DNA of 64,000 bases from Streptomyces sp. NBC_00659 (lineage in GTDB: Bacteria > Actinomycetota > Actinomycetes > Streptomycetales > Streptomycetaceae). Each line of letters opens with the position of its first letter. The first letter of the stretch is position 1. A program made the translations under genes and the position numbers. Below, piece after piece: positions 63,161-64,000 of the stretch. The notes under the pieces are model-generated. The model saw nothing but the letters and a program-made list of their open reading frames with translations. It made no database searches and was not told the origin of the DNA. The DNA lies in NCBI RefSeq assembly GCF_036226925.1, contig NZ_CP109031.1, positions 2,480,001-2,544,000 on the forward strand. Direction: 5' to 3'.

Positions 63161-64000
63161 CTAGCGCTCCAGGCGCCCGTCGTACCGTCGGGGCAGCCCC
63201 AGCGGGTTGTCGTCGCGCAGCTCGGGCGGCAGCAGCGCCTCGGGCACGCCCTGGTAGGCGACCGGCCGCATCCAGCGCTCGATGGCGGTGCCGCCGACCG
63301 AGGTGGACGTCGAGGTCGTCGCGGGGTACGGCCCTCCGTGGTGCTGGGCCGCCGCGACGGCGACCCCGGTCGGCCAGCCGTTCACCAGGACCCGGCCCGC
63401 GAGGGGGGTGAGTTCGGCGAGGATCTCCGCACCGCGCCCCTCGCCCGCGGCCTCCTCCGCGGAGAGCTGCACCGTGGCCGTGAGGTTGCCGGGGAGCCGG
63501 GAGAGCACCGCGCCCGCCTCGGACTCGTCCTCGTAGCGCGCCACGACCGTGAGCGGCCCGAAGCACTCCTCGAGCAGCAGATCGTGCTCGCCCTCGGCCG
63601 CGAGCCTGCTCGCGGGCACGGTCAGGAAGCCGGGGCTCACCGTGTGCGCGCCGGCCGCACCCGGCGTCACCGGGGCCTGGACGTCCGGGAGCCCGGCACG
63701 CTCGGCGACCCCGGCGATGAAGTTGTCGCGCATGCGGTGGTCGAGCAGGACCCCGGCGGCGGTGTCGCTCACCGCGTCGGTCAGGGACTTCAGCAGACGG
63801 TCGCCCGCCGCGCCGGCCGGAGCGAGCACCAGGCCCGGCTTCACACAGAACTGGCCGACACCCAGGGTCATCGAGCCGGCGAGTCCCGCGCCGATCTCCT
63901 CGGCGCGCTCGGCGGCCGCGGCCTCGGTGACGACCACGGGGTTCAGGGAGCCCAGCTCGCCGTGGAACGGAATCGGCACCGGACGCGCGGAAGCCGCGTC
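63161..64000 (-). CDS. Aldehyde dehydrogenase (ketoglutarate-semialdehyde type), N-terminus outside window
   Basis: The C-terminal 279 residues of an NAD(P) aldehyde dehydrogenase; the start lies past 64000. Seen: GELGSLNPVVV (the catalytic Glu region), catalytic Cys in LGVGQFCVKPG, LLEECFGPLTVV, and the closing GNPLGLPRR-type end DDNPLGLPRRYDGRLER. The ELGSLNP/GQFC combination is typical of alpha-ketoglutaric semialdehyde dehydrogenases used in sugar-acid or hydroxyproline breakdown. Full length should be about 510 aa. Upstream context is not in view. Confidence 0.87.
   Translation of the reverse strand, partial: DAASARPVPIPFHGELGSLNPVVVTEAAAAERAEEIGAGLAGSMTLGVGQFCVKPGLVLAPAGAAGDRLLKSLTDAVSDTAAGVLLDHRMRDNFIAGVAERAGLPDVQAPVTPGAAGAHTVSPGFLTVPASRLAAEGEHDLLLEECFGPLTVVARYEDESEAGAVLSRLPGNLTATVQLSAEEAAGEGRGAEILAELTPLAGRVLVNGWPTGVAVAAAQHHGGPYPATTSTSTSVGGTAIERWMRPVAYQGVPEALLPPELRDDNPLGLPRRYDGRLER

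Overview
The window is high-GC (about 72% by eye) actinobacterial chromosome with strong G/C preference at third codon positions, frequent GTG and some TTG starts, and many 1- to 4-base ATGA/GTGA/TGATG gene overlaps. The genes (Gbn-like small DNA-binding protein, ectABCD, LAETG-anchored SCO1860-type protein, PiT with a PHO box, large cob operon) point to Streptomyces. The order resembles, from memory, the SCO18xx region of S. coelicolor. No prophage, transposase, CRISPR, rRNA or tRNA was recognised; the region looks like ordinary chromosome core.

Layout. 1-2.8 kb: end of a subtilisin-like protease and a family III CoA-transferase. 2.8-9.9 kb: minus-strand catabolic genes, namely a zinc alcohol dehydrogenase, a coupled pair of ether-lipid-type enzymes (alkylglycerol monooxygenase-like plus YhhN/TMEM86-like lysoplasmalogenase), and a coupled four-gene operon (acetoacetate decarboxylase family, SDR, two related amidohydrolases). 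10-14 kb: an unknown protein, a DEDDh exonuclease with BRCT, a small zinc protein, SURF1, a decayed GH15 glycosidase end and a divergent SDR. 14.3-17.7 kb: an envelope locus of Asp23-like proteins (AmaP-like, DUF6286, two Asp23, a tiny membrane protein and a two-unit Asp23-like protein). 17.9-26.6 kb: enoyl-CoA hydratase, Gbn-like protein with an unusual cluster of GATC sites nearby, ABC-F protein, neutral zinc metallopeptidase, VOC protein, a large unknown protein, alpha/beta hydrolase, class II aldolase with a perfect CRP-type palindrome upstream.

27.1-47.2 kb: PHO box, PiT phosphate transporter and a small membrane partner, a 19-bp perfect hairpin, then a cobalamin riboswitch driving a long B12 operon: leader ORF, cbiB, cobQ, cobN, chelatase AAA/VWA subunit, cobO, cobB, cobI, (antisense ZIP metal transporter), cobM, cobL, cbiG-cobJ, a 75-codon bridging ORF, cbiX, cobC. 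Aerobic-type (CobN) and anaerobic-type (CbiG, CbiX) parts are mixed. Products run from precorrin-2 methylation through cobalt insertion, amidation, adenosylation and aminopropanol attachment; cobG, cobH, cobK and the nucleotide-loop genes are not in the window.

47.4-64 kb: a sortase-anchored surface protein, an amidohydrolase next to a polar amino-acid ABC transporter, a class V aminotransferase, the ectABCD operon for ectoine and 5-hydroxyectoine behind an AT-rich, repeat-bearing promoter region (probably leaderless ectA), a second class V aminotransferase, a DsbA-family protein, GNAT/GlxA-type regulator divergent from an MFS exporter, a DUF1349 protein and the end of an aldehyde dehydrogenase cut by the window edge.

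The best candidates for something undescribed are the coupled AGMO-like/lysoplasmalogenase pair, the riboswitch-leader ORF-cbiB arrangement without an SD at cbiB, the GATC cluster beside the Gbn-like gene, and the multi-paralogue Asp23 locus.
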